Notes: a model not told the origin generated them from the sequence alone. Shown: positions 42,209-54,871, counted from the first letter of the stretch. The stretch: 64,000 nt of DNA from Tribonema minus (GCA_017506865.1 JAFCMP010000098.1:1-64000), one strand, 5' to 3'. Program-made: numbers and translations.

Positions 42209-44102
42209 GGGGGGGGCGCGGGGGTATGGGGGATGCAGGGGGGTTAGGGGGCGGGGTTCAGGATAGGGCAGCGCGCGCTAGATGTAATGATAGGATGTCA
42301 CACTACTACAGTCTCTGTGTGGGGAATCTCGTGGGCTGACGCTCTCTGACGGCAACGGACGCTACGTCAGCGGCGTACTGTGTAGGGCCTAGGCGCGGCA
42401 GCGCGGCGGCGGCGGCGGCGCGGGCGGTGCTGCAGTTCTTCTGCGCCCCCCGCGCGCGGCTGCGTGTGCCACGCACCAGAGCGTCGGCGCGCGGACTGAG
42501 CACATAGCTCGCCATGACTGGTCCATTGAGCGTGATCGGCTTGGCGGACCACACGGCTTGGCGTATCACACGTGCACAATGTTTGCCGCGCCGGCTGATG
42601 AATTATAACTTCCTCTTTGCTGCTTGCGACTGGCTCGGGAAGCGGCGTCTTGTGTGGTAGCCTGTGTTTAATGCTTGCACCGGGTGCCTCAAATGCCTTG
42701 TATGATGTTTACGGCGATAATGGTCAGCATGTGGAGCTCATCGAAGCTGCGCGGCAGACGTGTGTGCACCATGAACAGAGCAGTGGATATGGTGAACTGT
42801 GGCCATGAATGCCAAATATTCATCAGCAGGTTTGGAGTGCACTGCTTTCTGAGCTTTGCGTGATCGTTACCTTTCATTGCATCATGAACAGGTTTGGAGT
42901 GCACTGCTTTCTGAGCTTTGCGTGATTTGACATCATCTTTCGTTGCATCAAGCGTGACTTGTCGTGTCGAACTGCACCATCACGCTTGAGCTCCACGATC
43001 ATCTCATCATTGCGTCCTGGCTCATAGATGCCGCATTGGCTCTGCAGCTGATGTCAGGTGAATGTGGTCCATGAGTGGAGCGCCATCTCGCATCAGCCTT
43101 TCAGTGCGCTGAAAATGGCCGTACAAGCTGCAGAGTTGCGTGCCCTTGGCTGCTTGTGCCTGTAAAAGGCAGGACTGCGTGGGACTGGTCCGCCATCAGA
43201 GCACGCTGCGCCACAATGCTAACTGACTCTGGTGTAGTGAAAGGGTCGTTCAGGTATGGCCAGACTGAAACGATGACAGCATTCACTCTGAATATCATAC
43301 CACCAAAGTACTTTTTATTAATTCTCGCTCAGGGCCAGTGTTCTTTTTTTTATTTCGCTTCGCAAGGGGCGCGAAAAGCCCGCTCTGTGGATGTGCTCTC
43401 AATGCAACATTCCTTCTCCGAAGAGAGACTCAAACGCAAACAGGCTTCCCCCTCTTCACACTACCACCAACACCCCACAACCAAACCCTACTTAGGGTTG
43501 CCCAGCCGTGAGGGACACTTGTCCTGTCTTGGAAAAGATTTATGCAGGCCTGGGTCGCCTTTGACAGCGCCCAGAACTGAGGACCATGCTGACACGTCTG
43601 AATCACGCCTCTAGGCAAAATGATCACTGGGCACCAGGCACTGGTGCTAAAGGTATCAATGCTGTTGCTACGAAGAGTCCGACCCAACCCCAACACCCCC
43701 CACCCAAACCCTGATTGGTCCCCACTATCATGCTGCACCAAAGTGCCTAAGCTACTGCCTCTACACGACCAGACCCACTTCAAGGCCTCCCGTGTCTCTG
43801 CCAAAATGGTCCTAACCGTGAACAGCTTTGTGCTGGCCTGGGCTACTGTTAGCAGCGCCCAGAACTGAAGACAATGGTCACGGACTCATTATTAGCACAA
43901 AGGTAAAAATAAAAAACACTACTACTAGGTTCCTGCTCATGTGATCACAATCAGTCCAACTTCCATCTCTTATTTGAGAAGATTTGGTTGCTGGAATCTC
44001 AGATTCCCAACTTCTCTCTTGGATCCTCCGGAGGAGCAGTTGTTGCTTGCAGCTTCTTGCCGGTGCTGTGGCTACTGCTGTCAGGGGCTGCTGCCTGCGG
44101 CC
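42209..44102. other. Intergenic region between glucan synthase and GARP gene
   Basis: Must hold the glucan synthase 3' end and the GARP gene promoter. A perfect direct repeat (AGGTTTGGAGTGCACTGCTT and following ~17 bases) occurs at 42829-42865 and 42889-42925. A looser direct repeat includes CCCAACACC..CCAAACCCT (43473, 43690) and CAGCGCCCAGAACTGA (43567, 43853). No convincing gene was seen. Confidence 0.6.
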
Positions 44103-46378
44103 ATGTCAGTGCTTGATGTGCTCCGCGAGGTGTACACCAACCTCTCCTCCAGCAGCACCTTGCCAAGTCACCACCATCATCAGCACCAGCAACATGCACC
44201 TCTGCACTCCCTGCCACCGGTGGATGACGGTGGCGGCGGCGGTGCTGGCGGAGAGTCCCTGGATGACGCGGTGAGCTTTGATGCAATGGGAGGCAGCAGA
44301 CGAGGGCGCGAACAATCCGGCAGCGGCGTCAAGCCGGAACCCAGGACTCTGAGGGAACGGCCTCCGGCAAGCACCGCCGGGCTGCGGTCTGGTGGCACTG
44401 GCAGAAAACGCAAACGCGCCAGGGACGACCGCTCTGGAGACACCAGTTACTTTGAGTGGAGCGAGGAGTTGATGTCGGAGGTGCTGCCGGACGCACTGGA
44501 AAGCAGATTTGCCACAGCGGTCTTCGAGTTGGGGTTGAGACATTCAAGCCCTAAAGTGAGTGTTGCGTTGTTGGCAACGGCAGTGCTGGCACTGTTGCAA
44601 CATACACGGGTATTTGCTAGCTTCACTGAACCAGTTGCCCAGACAAAAAAATCTATTCAACGTGGATCTGTAACTGTTTTGTGTCACACGCACCAACATT
44701 TCAGGAATGTTGCTCAGAGACCCTGATGGCAGTCATTCACTGTTTCCTGGTTCGAATGTGCTCAGACTTCACATGTATCGAACTTACTGCTGCTTTTGAC
44801 ATATTTTTCTGCCAGGTACTCATGAAGCTCATGCCCAACACCGAGAAGCTGACCACGGAGCACATCAAGAGCCACCTGCAGAAGTACCGCCTGCACTACG
44901 CGCGCAGCAAAGACGAGTTCCTGGAGTTTTTTGAGCTGCGGCTAAAGGAGAAGTTCGGCACATTTTGCGCCGGCCACATGTGGCGCAATCTCCCGCCTCA
45001 TTTGGCAGACGAGGATGCAGCAGGTCGGTCAGCTTCGCACTTCAATTTGAACTTCAAGCAACGTCAAGCGGCAGGGGCTGTACTCATGAGGAACTGCGCA
45101 GCACCTACCTGTCAGGAGTGCTCTTGCGCGCGTTGTACGCAGGCACACCACGTGCACCCACCACATCGCCAGGTTGCAAAGTTGAAGTTGAAACTGACGT
45201 GGTGTGACGCTCCTGCTGCTTCGCCGCACCTGGCTGGTTGAACCACGCCACCGCACACAACTCGTAGCCCCCTGATGCTTGCCACCTTCTAGTGCAACAA
45301 TCTTTTGATGTGTGCTGAGCAATGCTGATTCACTGCCTGACGTCCACTCCCTGACGTGCTCTCGCGCTGCGCCGCCGCTGCGACAGAGGAGGACATGGAG
45401 GAGCAGCTGGGCGGTCTACTGGACTGGCAGAACATGGCGGAACTGCAGGAGCTCAGCGCGCAGGTTGGTCATCGGCAGAGTGTACTGTGTGTGCTTTGGA
45501 CAACAATTGATGTGGTTTCTGTTCGGCACATAGCCTTCACAATGTGCCATGGACCGCAATCGCGATGGCCACCGTTCAGTACATAGGCAGAGCTTGAACG
45601 GTGTGCATGGTGTATGGCACAAGAGTCGACTGCAGCCCTGCCAACCCAAGACCATGTGCAAGCCGTGAGTGTTCGGTGCTGACGGGGGCGGGCACAAGGA
45701 CACGCAGCATGCCCTGTTGCTAACCAGGAGGGCAGGTCGGTATAGGTAGGCATGGCAGTGGCACGTACAGTAGTCGTTGTGCTCAGGGTATCATGACCTT
45801 GGCATCTGTGCGTCTTGCACTCATTGACTTGTTCACACACATACACACTTCAAGTACAAAGACACAGCAACATATTGCATGTTGAGCTCTGATCTGCATC
45901 AAGTGCTCTGGTGACCATCGGTCCCAAGCCCCGCCCTCAGTCAACGAGGCTGCAGCGGTGCGCGCCGTGTGCCTTTGTCGCAATGGTGTGCGCCCCTGTG
46001 TGACCACACACCAGCGACAGTGCCATGCATTGTGTACAAGATGAGATTAGGCAACAGCCGTCCGCACGCATGCCACGCCCTTCAAACATTGGTTCTTTCC
46101 GAGTCTTGTCGGTGGCTACCACTGGCTTGCGACTGTTGGAGTGCACTTCAACAAAGCAAAAAGCGATTTGTGTGGCGCAGCGTGTCTCTCGCCTGCAATT
46201 GCAGCCTCCTGCAAATCGCATCAGTTGCTGACACATCACATGCCCTCATGCCCCCCCCCAGGTGGTGCGCGAGCAGATGCAACTTCAACAAGTTCTCCAG
46301 GGCCACATCATGGCTCAGGTCAAGCTCCAGCGCCAACTGCAAGACCAAGTGTCTGCAGGGTTAGCCAAAGACTCATGA
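44103..46378 (+). CDS. GARP/MYB-like (SHLQKY-type) transcription factor with C-terminal coiled coil, 4 exons
   Basis: Nuclear DNA-binding regulator. Exons 44103-44555, 44816-45023, 45387-45463, 46262-46378 have compatible phases and GT-AG ends. The protein is about 284 residues. Residues 1-115 are low-complexity with His/Gln and Gly runs, then a basic GRKRKRARDD stretch that could be a nuclear signal. The GARP domain follows (about 119-178): a W-x-E-E-L start, FxxAVxxLG, then after the intron LMKLMPN and TTEHIKSHLQKYRLHY, with the recognition-helix SHLQKYR intact. The last exons carry EEQLGGLLDWQNMAELQEL and a Gln/Leu coiled coil (MQLQQVLQGHIMAQVKLQRQ) resembling the LHEQLE coiled coil of MYB-CC/phosphate-starvation regulators. 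A role in phosphate response is only suggested by that architecture. The first ATG after an in-frame upstream stretch was chosen; an upstream exon is possible. Confidence 0.85.
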
Positions 46379-47035
46379 CTCGTGACTCCCACTTTGAAGT
46401 AGTTCAGAAGGATGCCTGCATGCACACATAGCACACAGCAGCATAGCCATCACAAGAGCAGAGGGCGGAGCGCCTCGCATTCGCGAAGCGCGGCCTCCCG
46501 AAGTGCACCACGGTGCCGACCTGCACTGCATAGACCTTTGAGTACCTTTGCCTACCCTGAACAATACATACCTGTTGATTGTGCATACCCTTTCCCATTT
46601 ATACCCCTTTTTGCAACCGTCGAGTGGTCTCTGCGGGCTCATGATGACATGATCGCCGTTCGCCTCCGCGATGCTATCTCATTGAGAACTTCAACTGCGC
46701 TGCATGCGCAATGCGAGTACCACTACTAACTGCCGTTGAGGTCTGTGCGGGCTTCATGTCGGTGGCGCGCATGTCATGTGCAGCAGCTGGAGAGAGAGCA
46801 TTTGCAGAGTGGAGCAGTGCTGCCGCCACAGACGGATACATAGTTTGCCTTCCCTAGAGCGTCCACATGAGCTGTGATGCACCATCGTTATCGCTATCCA
46901 GACCTGACACGCAAGCAATGCGCAATGCATGCGCTGAACAATGCATCCGCAGCAGCAGCAAACCTCTCCAAACGCAGCAGTTCCACTTGAATATCGCAAA
47001 TATAAATTAATATGTGTTGCAACGTAATGCTTGTG
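46379..47035. other. Convergent intergenic region between GARP and Maf genes
   Basis: Both neighbouring genes end here, so it should hold two 3' untranslated regions. No coding segment or repeat was recognised. Confidence 0.6.
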
Positions 47036-50000
47036 TCACACTTTGCCGCTCTCTATGAGCTTCGCCAAGCACGTGCCAAACTTGCTCATGGGGAAGCCCA
47101 TGACGTTGAAGTAGCAGCCCTCCACTCCCTTGACAAACTGGCCGCCCAGCCCTTGTATGCCGTACGCCCCTGCCTTGTCCTGCACACGCATGCCGAGTCA
47201 ACAGGAAAGGAGTCGTCAGTGCACGTGATGTGATCTGACAGCGGAGGGATGAAGCGAGTTGAGCACTGACATCGAGCGTCGTCGTCTGCCTTGTGGGGGC
47301 TTTCGGGCCATGTAGGGTTAGAGCACTAGAGGCAGCAGGCAATGGAGTCATCAGCACACTTGACGTGATAGACTCATAACCGTTGGGAATACGCACACGT
47401 AGTGCAGGGAGACAAAAGGCAGACCGGCCGCAGGCAGCCAGCGTAGGTGCCAGACCCGAACAACGATTAGTAGATTTGTCAAGAGAAATGTAATCGTAAT
47501 GTAACGGCCATTCAACGGCCATTCTCAGCATGTAGTTGCAAGTACGTCATCACGTAACGTCAACTGATGAGTGCTGATACTGAATCAACACCAAAATATG
47601 AGTGAGGTTCATATTTCAGTAGTGATCCGACAGCGGAGGGATGAAGCGCACCGAGCACTGTTGCACAGATCGTCGAGCGTTGTCACCTGCCTTCAAGGGA
47701 CACCAGGACTAGGGTTTGAGCATGTGCACATGTGGCACGCGGGAAATCTGAAATCTGCCCGCTAGTAACAACTTGTATGATCGACACTGATGCGCCGCCA
47801 ACCTGCTTGCCGCATGCACCTGCTTCAACTTCAAGCGCTGAACAGTGAGGTCTTGAAGTTACTGTCGTGTGAACCAAAGGCCGGTTCTTGACGCAGCCAC
47901 TACTTTTTGCTGAGACATGCTGCACTGACATGTGCCATGCTGCATGCCAGTGCACTAATGATGACTGCTGCTTGCTACCACTAGGTATATCATGTGAGCA
48001 AGCAGCTGCAAAATAAATTGTTGTGCTGCAAAGTACTTCTTCAATAAGCCTGGCGTGCCAGATGCAGTCCTCTTGCTTGGCATGCTGCACCAATACACAT
48101 GCACACGCGCGCCATGCTGCCGCCACACGATAGAGCACACCTATCTGAATTGCCGCTTGTTAAATTGTCTCAAGTCAACAGCACACAGCAGCTGCGCAGC
48201 GATGCAGAGACTCACATACTTCGAGGCACGGAACCACAAAGGCTCTGCTGAGGGCCATTCACACCTTGTATTGCAAGCCAGCAAACTTACAGAAACCCTG
48301 TCATGTCAGAACATTCCACAGAGATAGATTTTCATTGAAACGTAACCCTAAGCCTAAATCTAACCCTAAATCAAGGCAATCGCAGTCTAACAGACATGCA
48401 AAGCTCTACAGTACATGTTTTTTCCTTCTGTTTTCGCCAGTACACCAACATGCGTGATCTGCTCCCGCTCCGTCCTGAAACATGTGATGCTGCAGGCGGC
48501 GCATCCCAGTATCACTGGTTTGCCTAGACTATCAAGGTCAGACCAACTAGCATCGACAGATCAAGAGTTCAGTGAGCACGATACGCTTTGACTCGGCATA
48601 GCAGCCCTGATGCTTATTACTTCAAAGTATATGGGCTTTCTTCTGACTGTTTGGGTTTTCTCGCGCGCTGATCGCGAGCTGAACAGCAAACGTGAAGCCG
48701 AAACACAGACGCACCACTACCACAACCACCGCAGAGCAATTCACTACTTCGACATCAGCACTCGCCCGTACTTCCACTCTGCCTCTCACAGCCGAGCTAC
48801 AAGAGTCACTAATTACAAAAGTCCAGCGAGCAACATCACTACTTCAAGACAACTACTTCAACATCACTACTTCAATACCAATCTTCAACAGCCAGCAGCG
48901 CTCACCATCGGCTCGCCAGACTCGACGTACGCCCAGATCTCCGCATCGCTCATGCGCAGAAACACCACGGGCGTATGTAGTGTCGAGCCAGCACGCCGTG
49001 GGCTGAGCGCTGCCGCACGCGCCCGTGAACTGCAACACCACTACTTTAACATCACTACCTGCAACACCAATACTTCAACAGCCAGCAGCGCTCACCATCG
49101 GCTCGCCGGACTCGACGTATGCCCAGATCTTGTCGTCGCTCGTTCGCAAAAACTCCACGGACGTCGTATCGTACCAGCACGCCGCGGGCTGAGCGCTGAA
49201 AGTCCAACGACGCAGCATCACTACTTCCACACCACTACTTCAACAACAGCAGCGCTCACCATCGGCTCGCCGGACTCCACATACGCCCAGATCTCGTCGT
49301 CGCTCATCGCCAAAAACTCCACGGAAGTCGTGTCGTACCAACACGCCGCCGGTTGAGCGCTGCCGCAAGCGCCCGTGAACACGGCGACGCCCGAGTGCAC
49401 AAGGTGGCGGCGCCCGCTCAGGCTCTTGAGCATGCGGAATGCGTGCTGCGCGTCGTCGGGCTTCTCCAGGATGGTGCCGTCGAGCTCCACGATGGTGTCG
49501 CTGCCGACGACAATGGTCGGGCGGTTGTCGCTGCGTGCCGGCAGCACCTTGGCGGCCACCTCTGCGGCCTGCGGGAGGGCGCAAGTGCGCGCGCGTGCAG
49601 GGTAACGACAGTTACACTTCTGTCCTCTGCCTTTGCTCTGCTCTGCATTAATGGGCATGAGGATTGCGGCCACATCGCTGCCGACGACGATGGTCGGGCG
49701 GGCCTCGCGTGCCGTCAGCACCTTGGCGGCAACTTCCGCGGCCTGCGGGAACGAGCCCGTGCATGTGAAGGAAATGACTGTTGCACGTTATGTGCCTGGG
49801 TACATATGCTGCCGTCATGGGCATGCGGGTAACGCCGTCGAGCTCCACGGTGGTGTCGCCGCCGCCGCTGACGGCACTTCGCGGCCACTTGCGAAGGTGC
49901 GTGTGTGACGGCAGTACCACCATACATATCCTACTTGAAGTCATAACTACAGTAGGTCATGAGTTGGAGTCGCGACTTGACGACTGGGGGACAGGGGGGG

Positions 50001-51676
50001 CGGGGGCACTGCGGCGGCCACCACCTCCGTGCCCGCATGACAACGGGTGATGAAAGCGACAGCTGCAAGACACGCCGTACACGCAAAGTACATCGCGCTG
50101 ATAACGTCGTTTGACGGCCGCAAGCACATGTATGGACGGTCGTGAGACAAGCACTGGCGCTTCGGTGGCCAACTCTGCGGTCTGCGGGTGCGCGTACGCA
50201 ATGCGCGGGCGTCGCACTTCCTATGGTATACTTCAAGTCTATATACCTTACTTCAAGTCATGACATGGAGACCGAATCCTAGAGCACTGAGCAGGGCAGC
50301 CAGAAATGCCGCCACGTTGAGACCGCCAGGCACTCGGGCGTCATGAACACCTCTGTCCACATCGGACGCACCCACGGCGTGATAAGAGGCTTTTACTTGC
50401 ACCGTTGATCAGCACACGCACACTCAAAGAACACAACAGTCGGGATCGGGATCGGGATCGGCGACTCGTAGCTGAGCACTGAGGCTGCGGCCTCAGCGGC
50501 GTGCGCTGGCACGCACGGCAGCAGCCAGCGCTCAGCACCGCCTGGCACATCAAGCGTCTGCATTTGTAATGTGCATCTGGTGGCGCCTGCTGCATCAAGG
50601 ATCCGCAACTCTGACTGCGCGTCTGTGTGCGTGTACGTCATATACTGCACACGCGCAGCGCACAATCATCGCGTCGGACCTACTCGTAGCCCAACACCCA
50701 CACCTGATCCTAACCTTAGTGTGCGCTGTGGGGCACCAGCATTTATGAGCATTTGGCTGCGGGAGTCCACCACTTGATACACACGATTCGTGTATGCGCA
50801 AGTGTTATGCCATTCTTCGCAGACACATGTCTGATGCAGTCGGCGAGGCATGGCTCCTGGAAATAGAAAGTCTGAATGGTGCGCAGTCCTGACGCAAGAA
50901 GGCAACAAGGGCTCAAACCACACGCGCTCGCGCGCAGACCAGCTACTTAGCGTGCCGCCGTCTACAGGTGGTGCACAATGGCCACAATTCACCAAATCAC
51001 TCACCAAATCACCTGGGTGGGTGCGACATGTTGAATATCTTGACTTTGCAGGGGCCGATGGACATTTGGAATACCTTGAACTTTGCAGTGGCAGCAGCAT
51101 AGTCCCCCGGCTGCGGGAAGTCCGCTTTCCTGAGATCCTCTTCAAACTCAGAGACGATAACCTCCAGCCGCTCATCCAGTCCCATCAATCCAAATATCTG
51201 CCCGCACAGAGAGAGCGACGCGTTGTCCGAATTCATTGATGCCGCGGCTAGTGCATTGATATTGGCATGGCGCTTGGGAGCAGGAATGCGCAGCACACAG
51301 CGGAATCCACGCACAGCGGAAATGTGTCCATGCGTTAATGATGACGCATCTAACGCATGGATGTTGCCATGGCACTTGGGAGCAATCACACGTGCAGGCA
51401 GATATTTTGCACCGCCAACAATTGCAAGTGCATGAACCGCAAGGGTGCTTTGACCTCAGACTCTCAAATGATGGCAGCAGCAACGGTAGCAGCGGCGCGC
51501 CATCAAGTTGGCGTGCGTGTCCCTGGTCGTAGAAAGTGCAGGCTCTGCATTTGCTCAGCTGAGTGCTCAGCTCGGTGCGACTTCTGTCGTGAGCGCTGCC
51601 CGTGCAAGCTTAGGTATGTATGTACCTCTTTGCGGCGCGGGCTCTTGCTGGCGAGCACCACTCTGCACCCGTCCAT
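47036..51676 (-). CDS. Maf/HAM1-like nucleotide pyrophosphatase, 4 exons
   Basis: House-cleaning enzyme that hydrolyses modified or non-canonical NTPs to NMP and pyrophosphate. Exons in reading order: 51626-51676, 51075-51197, 49260-49568, 47036-47179, all phase 0, giving 208 residues, normal for the family (about 190-230). Motifs in order: [12 protein letters not shown] at the N terminus (substrate loop), [39 protein letters not shown] with the conserved Asp, [44 protein letters not shown] and [11 protein letters not shown] near the end. No targeting peptide is apparent at the chosen ATG. Introns contain decayed copies of exon 3 on both of its sides, the same habit as in the glucan synthase gene. 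Confidence 0.92.
48850..49200 (-). repeat. Two decayed copies of the Maf exon 3 donor side
   Basis: About 49080-49195 and 48895-49010 repeat, on the minus strand, the segment from [16 protein letters not shown] to the GEPM donor. They lie downstream of the real exon end at 49260 at a period near 185. Confidence 0.85.
49569..49920 (-). repeat. Two decayed copies of the Maf exon 3 acceptor side
   Basis: About 49665-49760 repeats AAEVAAKVL...PTIVVGSD on the minus strand upstream of the real exon; a more decayed copy is at 49835-49900 (VELDG region). Confidence 0.8.
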
Positions 51677-51953
51677 GAATGCCTTGTGTGCCAGGAGCGT
51701 CGAATGTTGCTGCGTGGCGGCGCTGCTGCGGATGAACCAGCCAAGGGCAATGTTTGCAGGCATAAGGTCAATGGGGTTGCAGGCTGCCAGCACACAGCGT
51801 GGTGCTGTGTGAGTTGGCGTCCGTGACTCATAGTTCAAGTTTTGTGCAGGCTAGTCGTAGTCACAACACACAAGATAGCACTACGTCAGTGCACGCAATT
51901 CGAGTCATGCTCACCATCGCACATACAGCACAAGAGTCTCACTACACTGGCGT

Positions 51954-52346
51954 TCACTGATGTCGCTTTTCACGCAGGATCCTCGCGATCTTCTTAGTTT
52001 GCGAGAAATGTACCTCATCATCGTTGCTCGTGCTCGCAATCTCAGCCCCGCCACGCCCTGCCGCGCCAGTAGAGGTAGAAATATGATAGCTGCAGTTCTC
52101 GGCAGGGCATGCATCGCAGGCTCCGTCCGCAGCGCCACTTGCTTTTAGGTTAAAGTTCAAGTTGAGGTTAAAGTTCAAGTTAAAGAAGAACTTCTTGAAG
52201 TTGAAGTTGTAAGTTGGTGTGGGCGCTTTGAAGCCTCTTCCACGTTTTTTGGCTGGCAGCAACCTGCCCTGCTTCGGTGCTCGATCATGCCTTTTTAAAA
52301 ATTCAGTCATCTTCATAACATTGTCCGCATTGATTTGCTGTACCAT
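51954..52346 (-). CDS. Hypothetical small basic protein (130 residues)
   Basis: An ATG-initiated open frame ending in TGA, same strand as Maf and 278 bp upstream of its ATG. The first 45 residues are basic (FLKRHDRAPKQGRLLPAKKR). The middle is an Asn/Phe/Leu run encoded by AACTTCAACTT-like DNA (52143-52210), and the end has KKIARILREKRHQ. No family recognised. The simple-sequence middle suggests either a repeat-expanded coding region or two exon ends around a repeat; it may not be a gene at all. Confidence 0.35.
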   Translation of the reverse strand: MVQQINADNVMKMTEFLKRHDRAPKQGRLLPAKKRGRGFKAPTPTYNFNFKKFFFNLNFNLNLNFNLKASGAADGACDACPAENCSYHISTSTGAAGRGGAEIASTSNDDEVHFSQTKKIARILREKRHQ

Positions 52347-53631
52347 CCTTGTCGGTAAGAGTTACCATTTATGGTCCATCAGGCCAGTCAGTGTATTGAC
52401 CCTTCGCACGGTAAACGGAAGGACATGCCAGATCACAATCGCGTCCACTACATACACCCACTCTTGGTCAATTCTTATAGCATGATCTGCATGCGGCAAC
52501 GCTCAACCACAAATGTGACACAGGTACCGAGCCGCAAGTGACGTGCTACATGTATACACTGATGTGTAGCATGGAAAAACGTGCAGTAGCCCAATGGTGG
52601 CGCCAGCTGCACAGGTGCTCGTCGGCTCAGGTCTCTCGGGCTACAAGCATCGGGCGATGAGACGCAGCAGCGCTCTGGGTCTGGCAGATTGCCAGCCGTG
52701 TGCTGCCCACCATCAGCACACACACACACAACTGCTGCAAGCACCGCACAAGCCACTGCAACGGCACATTCGTATTGACAACTAACTTCGAGGCATAGAT
52801 GCCGTGACATATGCATGCACACCTCAGCGAAGAAAGAGCAGTGACCCTGTCAACGTTGTATAATCATGTGGCATGTGATGTCATCACTGAGGGTTGGTTC
52901 TTCAGACGTCATGACGCACACCGCAAACGATGTGCAGCGTGGTTTGCCCAATGAAATTCAAGGTAAACACCTCGATGCCCTTTTTTTTTTCTCATTCACA
53001 TTCATGAGAAACCATCGTTCACAACAACAGGCCACCAGGATACACTGCTGCCAAAACCCAGCTGCCACTCGTGATTAATCCAAAAGCCAGCTGCCACTCA
53101 TGGTGATCAACCACAGGTACAATCCTGCTTCAGCAGCGCATGTCATCGACCAGGCTCAACTTGAAGGTGGTGCTGAGCATTTTGTGCTGCGAGACTCGTA
53201 TGTGTGGTAGCACTTGACTGTGCGTAGTGGCGAGTCATGACTCATGATCATGGCACCACGGAGAACCTACAGTGCAAACAGAAGCTGTACCCGCTTTGCG
53301 TGCAGACGCCATGAACTGTTGTACCCGAGACCTTCTGAGATTTCCCTATGTGGTTTCAAGTACATACCATGACAACTGTGAATCAGCGATGAAGTTGGTG
53401 GCTGGGCATCCAGTGATGCACACCCACCGGAGCTCACCTGCACTGATACACCAAGCCGCACACGCATCTTCTGTCACTGTTGGCACTAGGCCAGGACCGC
53501 AGCTGATCTGCAGCACGTCTTGCAGCAGCATTACTAGACAGCAACCGGTGAAACAGCCGCGCAACCACCAGCCTATGCAGATCACTTGGACTACAGGATC
53601 ATTACCGCTATTAGTGAAGTTCTTGCCGCTA
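52347..53631. other. Region without a recognised gene
   Basis: May contain further exons of the unrecognised minus-strand gene. CAGCTGCCACTC is repeated at 53059 and 53087 with an AATCCAAAA-like flank. Nothing else was recognised. Confidence 0.4.
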
Positions 53632-54189
53632 CATGAATGCTAAAACCACATACAACCTGCACCTCCGGCAATCGGGTGAGCCACCAATACTATCACGCCA
53701 GCATGCCACTACGAGCTGCAAGACGTGCTCTGTGTTCCAGGCACCCCATGGACCGTAGCAGATGCACCCATGTATAATGCCTTCAGTGGATGACATGACA
53801 CGGAATCCGCTTTGGGCCTGTGCAAATGGTAACTTCCTTTTGCTGCAGCCCGCAATGACCTCTTCTGTGTTGGAAATCCCTACGCCTCGCAGTGCCCATA
53901 GACGACAAGCCGTACACGTGCAGCAAAAAAGAGCGTCTGCAGCGTCTGATGCACTGACGGTGTACCCATGAGATCTACTTGTGCTGCGCAGGCCGCCTCG
54001 TTACTGCTTGCCTGTGTTGGCGGTGATCGGGAACCCACTGCACTTCCATGGAAGGCAGGCGCGCGGGTGTGGCACAAAGTGGCAGTTGCAAGCAAGTGCA
54101 CTTACCGGCATGACTGCACCGCGACACGCACGCCAACCTCTACATCCAATTCGAGCGCTCTTGCTGGCGGGCGATTGAGCGTTCTGTCA
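53632..54189 (-). CDS. Unrecognised partial gene: two exon-like open segments
   Basis: Minus-strand 54106-54189 reads DRTLNRPPARALELDVEVGV... and ends at a GTAAGT donor in phase 2. Minus 53632-53983 starts after CAG, is open for 117 codons in the matching phase and reads, for example, ISNTEEVIAGCSKRKLPFAQ and IIHGCICYGPWGAWNTEHVL. It is Cys/Trp-rich. No domain was recognised; neither the start nor the true end could be placed, and a donor may fall before the stop at 53629. A further exon-like stretch with AG and GTGAGC sites lies at 53439-53510. Confidence 0.3.
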
Positions 54190-54664
54190 CTGCATTTCAA
54201 CAGCTCTGTTCAAGTATCGCAGCAACGGACTTCAATTTCCGGCACCCCTCCAGGCTGAGATCTGCAAGGCATGCGATAGCCTAAAAGATTGCCAACTTGG
54301 ACGAATAGTGTCACATACGATGTAGCCCAGAAAAAAGTCGGCGATCCTCACAGAAACAACCGCTGTCAGCAAGTGGGGAACCAAGCGGACAAATGCGCCA
54401 ACTGCCAACAACGTACACACGAGAAACCGACTCTCGAATGACAATAAAAAGAGATTCGTTAATAGCGAGTCGTGCAGGGATGTGTGTGGCGTACCAGTTG
54501 GCGGCCGCTGTGCTGTCCAATCGCCAGTGCCAACGGGCAGGGGTGCCCGAGCAAGATACGCGAGGGGCCCCCTTCGTAGCGCGCCGCTGGCGCCGACCGC
54601 AGCTGGCAGAAAAAAGCCTCCCTTCCCGTGAGTTCGCCTGTGAACACGCTTTGCTCCATCCAGA

Positions 54665-54871
54665 TCAAGCGTTCTTGGGGTTCTCCTTCGCCGTCTTCCA
54701 GCGCTGTGCCACCAGCTTGAATTTCTCGCTATGTGGCAGGTCAGGCTTTTCGGTCTTGAGCTTGGCGAGCTCGTTCTTCATGAAGGTGTTGTATGCCGTG
54801 ACCTTCTTGCCGCCTCCCTTGCCCTTCTTGGCGGGCGCCTTGGCCTTGGGCTCTGCTGCGTCCTTCGCCAT
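54665..54871 (-). CDS. YABBY/HMG-box-like mini-protein (68 residues)
   Basis: Probable small nuclear DNA-binding protein. One uninterrupted exon, ATG to stop. Residues 1-22 are a Lys/Ala/Gly-rich basic tail (AKAPAKKGKGGGKK). Residues 23-66 read TAYNTFMKNELAKLK...PDLPHSEKFKLVAQRWKTAKEN, matching the helix-loop-helix of the YABBY C-terminal/HMG-like box (SAYNRFIKEEIQRIK, ISHREAFSxAAKNW). The YABBY zinc finger is absent. This single-domain form is known from algae; its function is not established. It is transcribed away from the GTPase gene. Confidence 0.85.
   Translation of the reverse strand: MAKDAAEPKAKAPAKKGKGGGKKVTAYNTFMKNELAKLKTEKPDLPHSEKFKLVAQRWKTAKENPKNA

Noticed and set aside
43075-43804. 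Possible gene upstream of the GARP factor (open frames on both strands)
   Set aside because: No domain, no consistent splice chain, and the region has direct repeats; both strands are equally open.
51172-51483. 103-codon minus-strand open frame over Maf exon 2
   Set aside because: Different frame from the SEFEEDL-containing exon; shadow.
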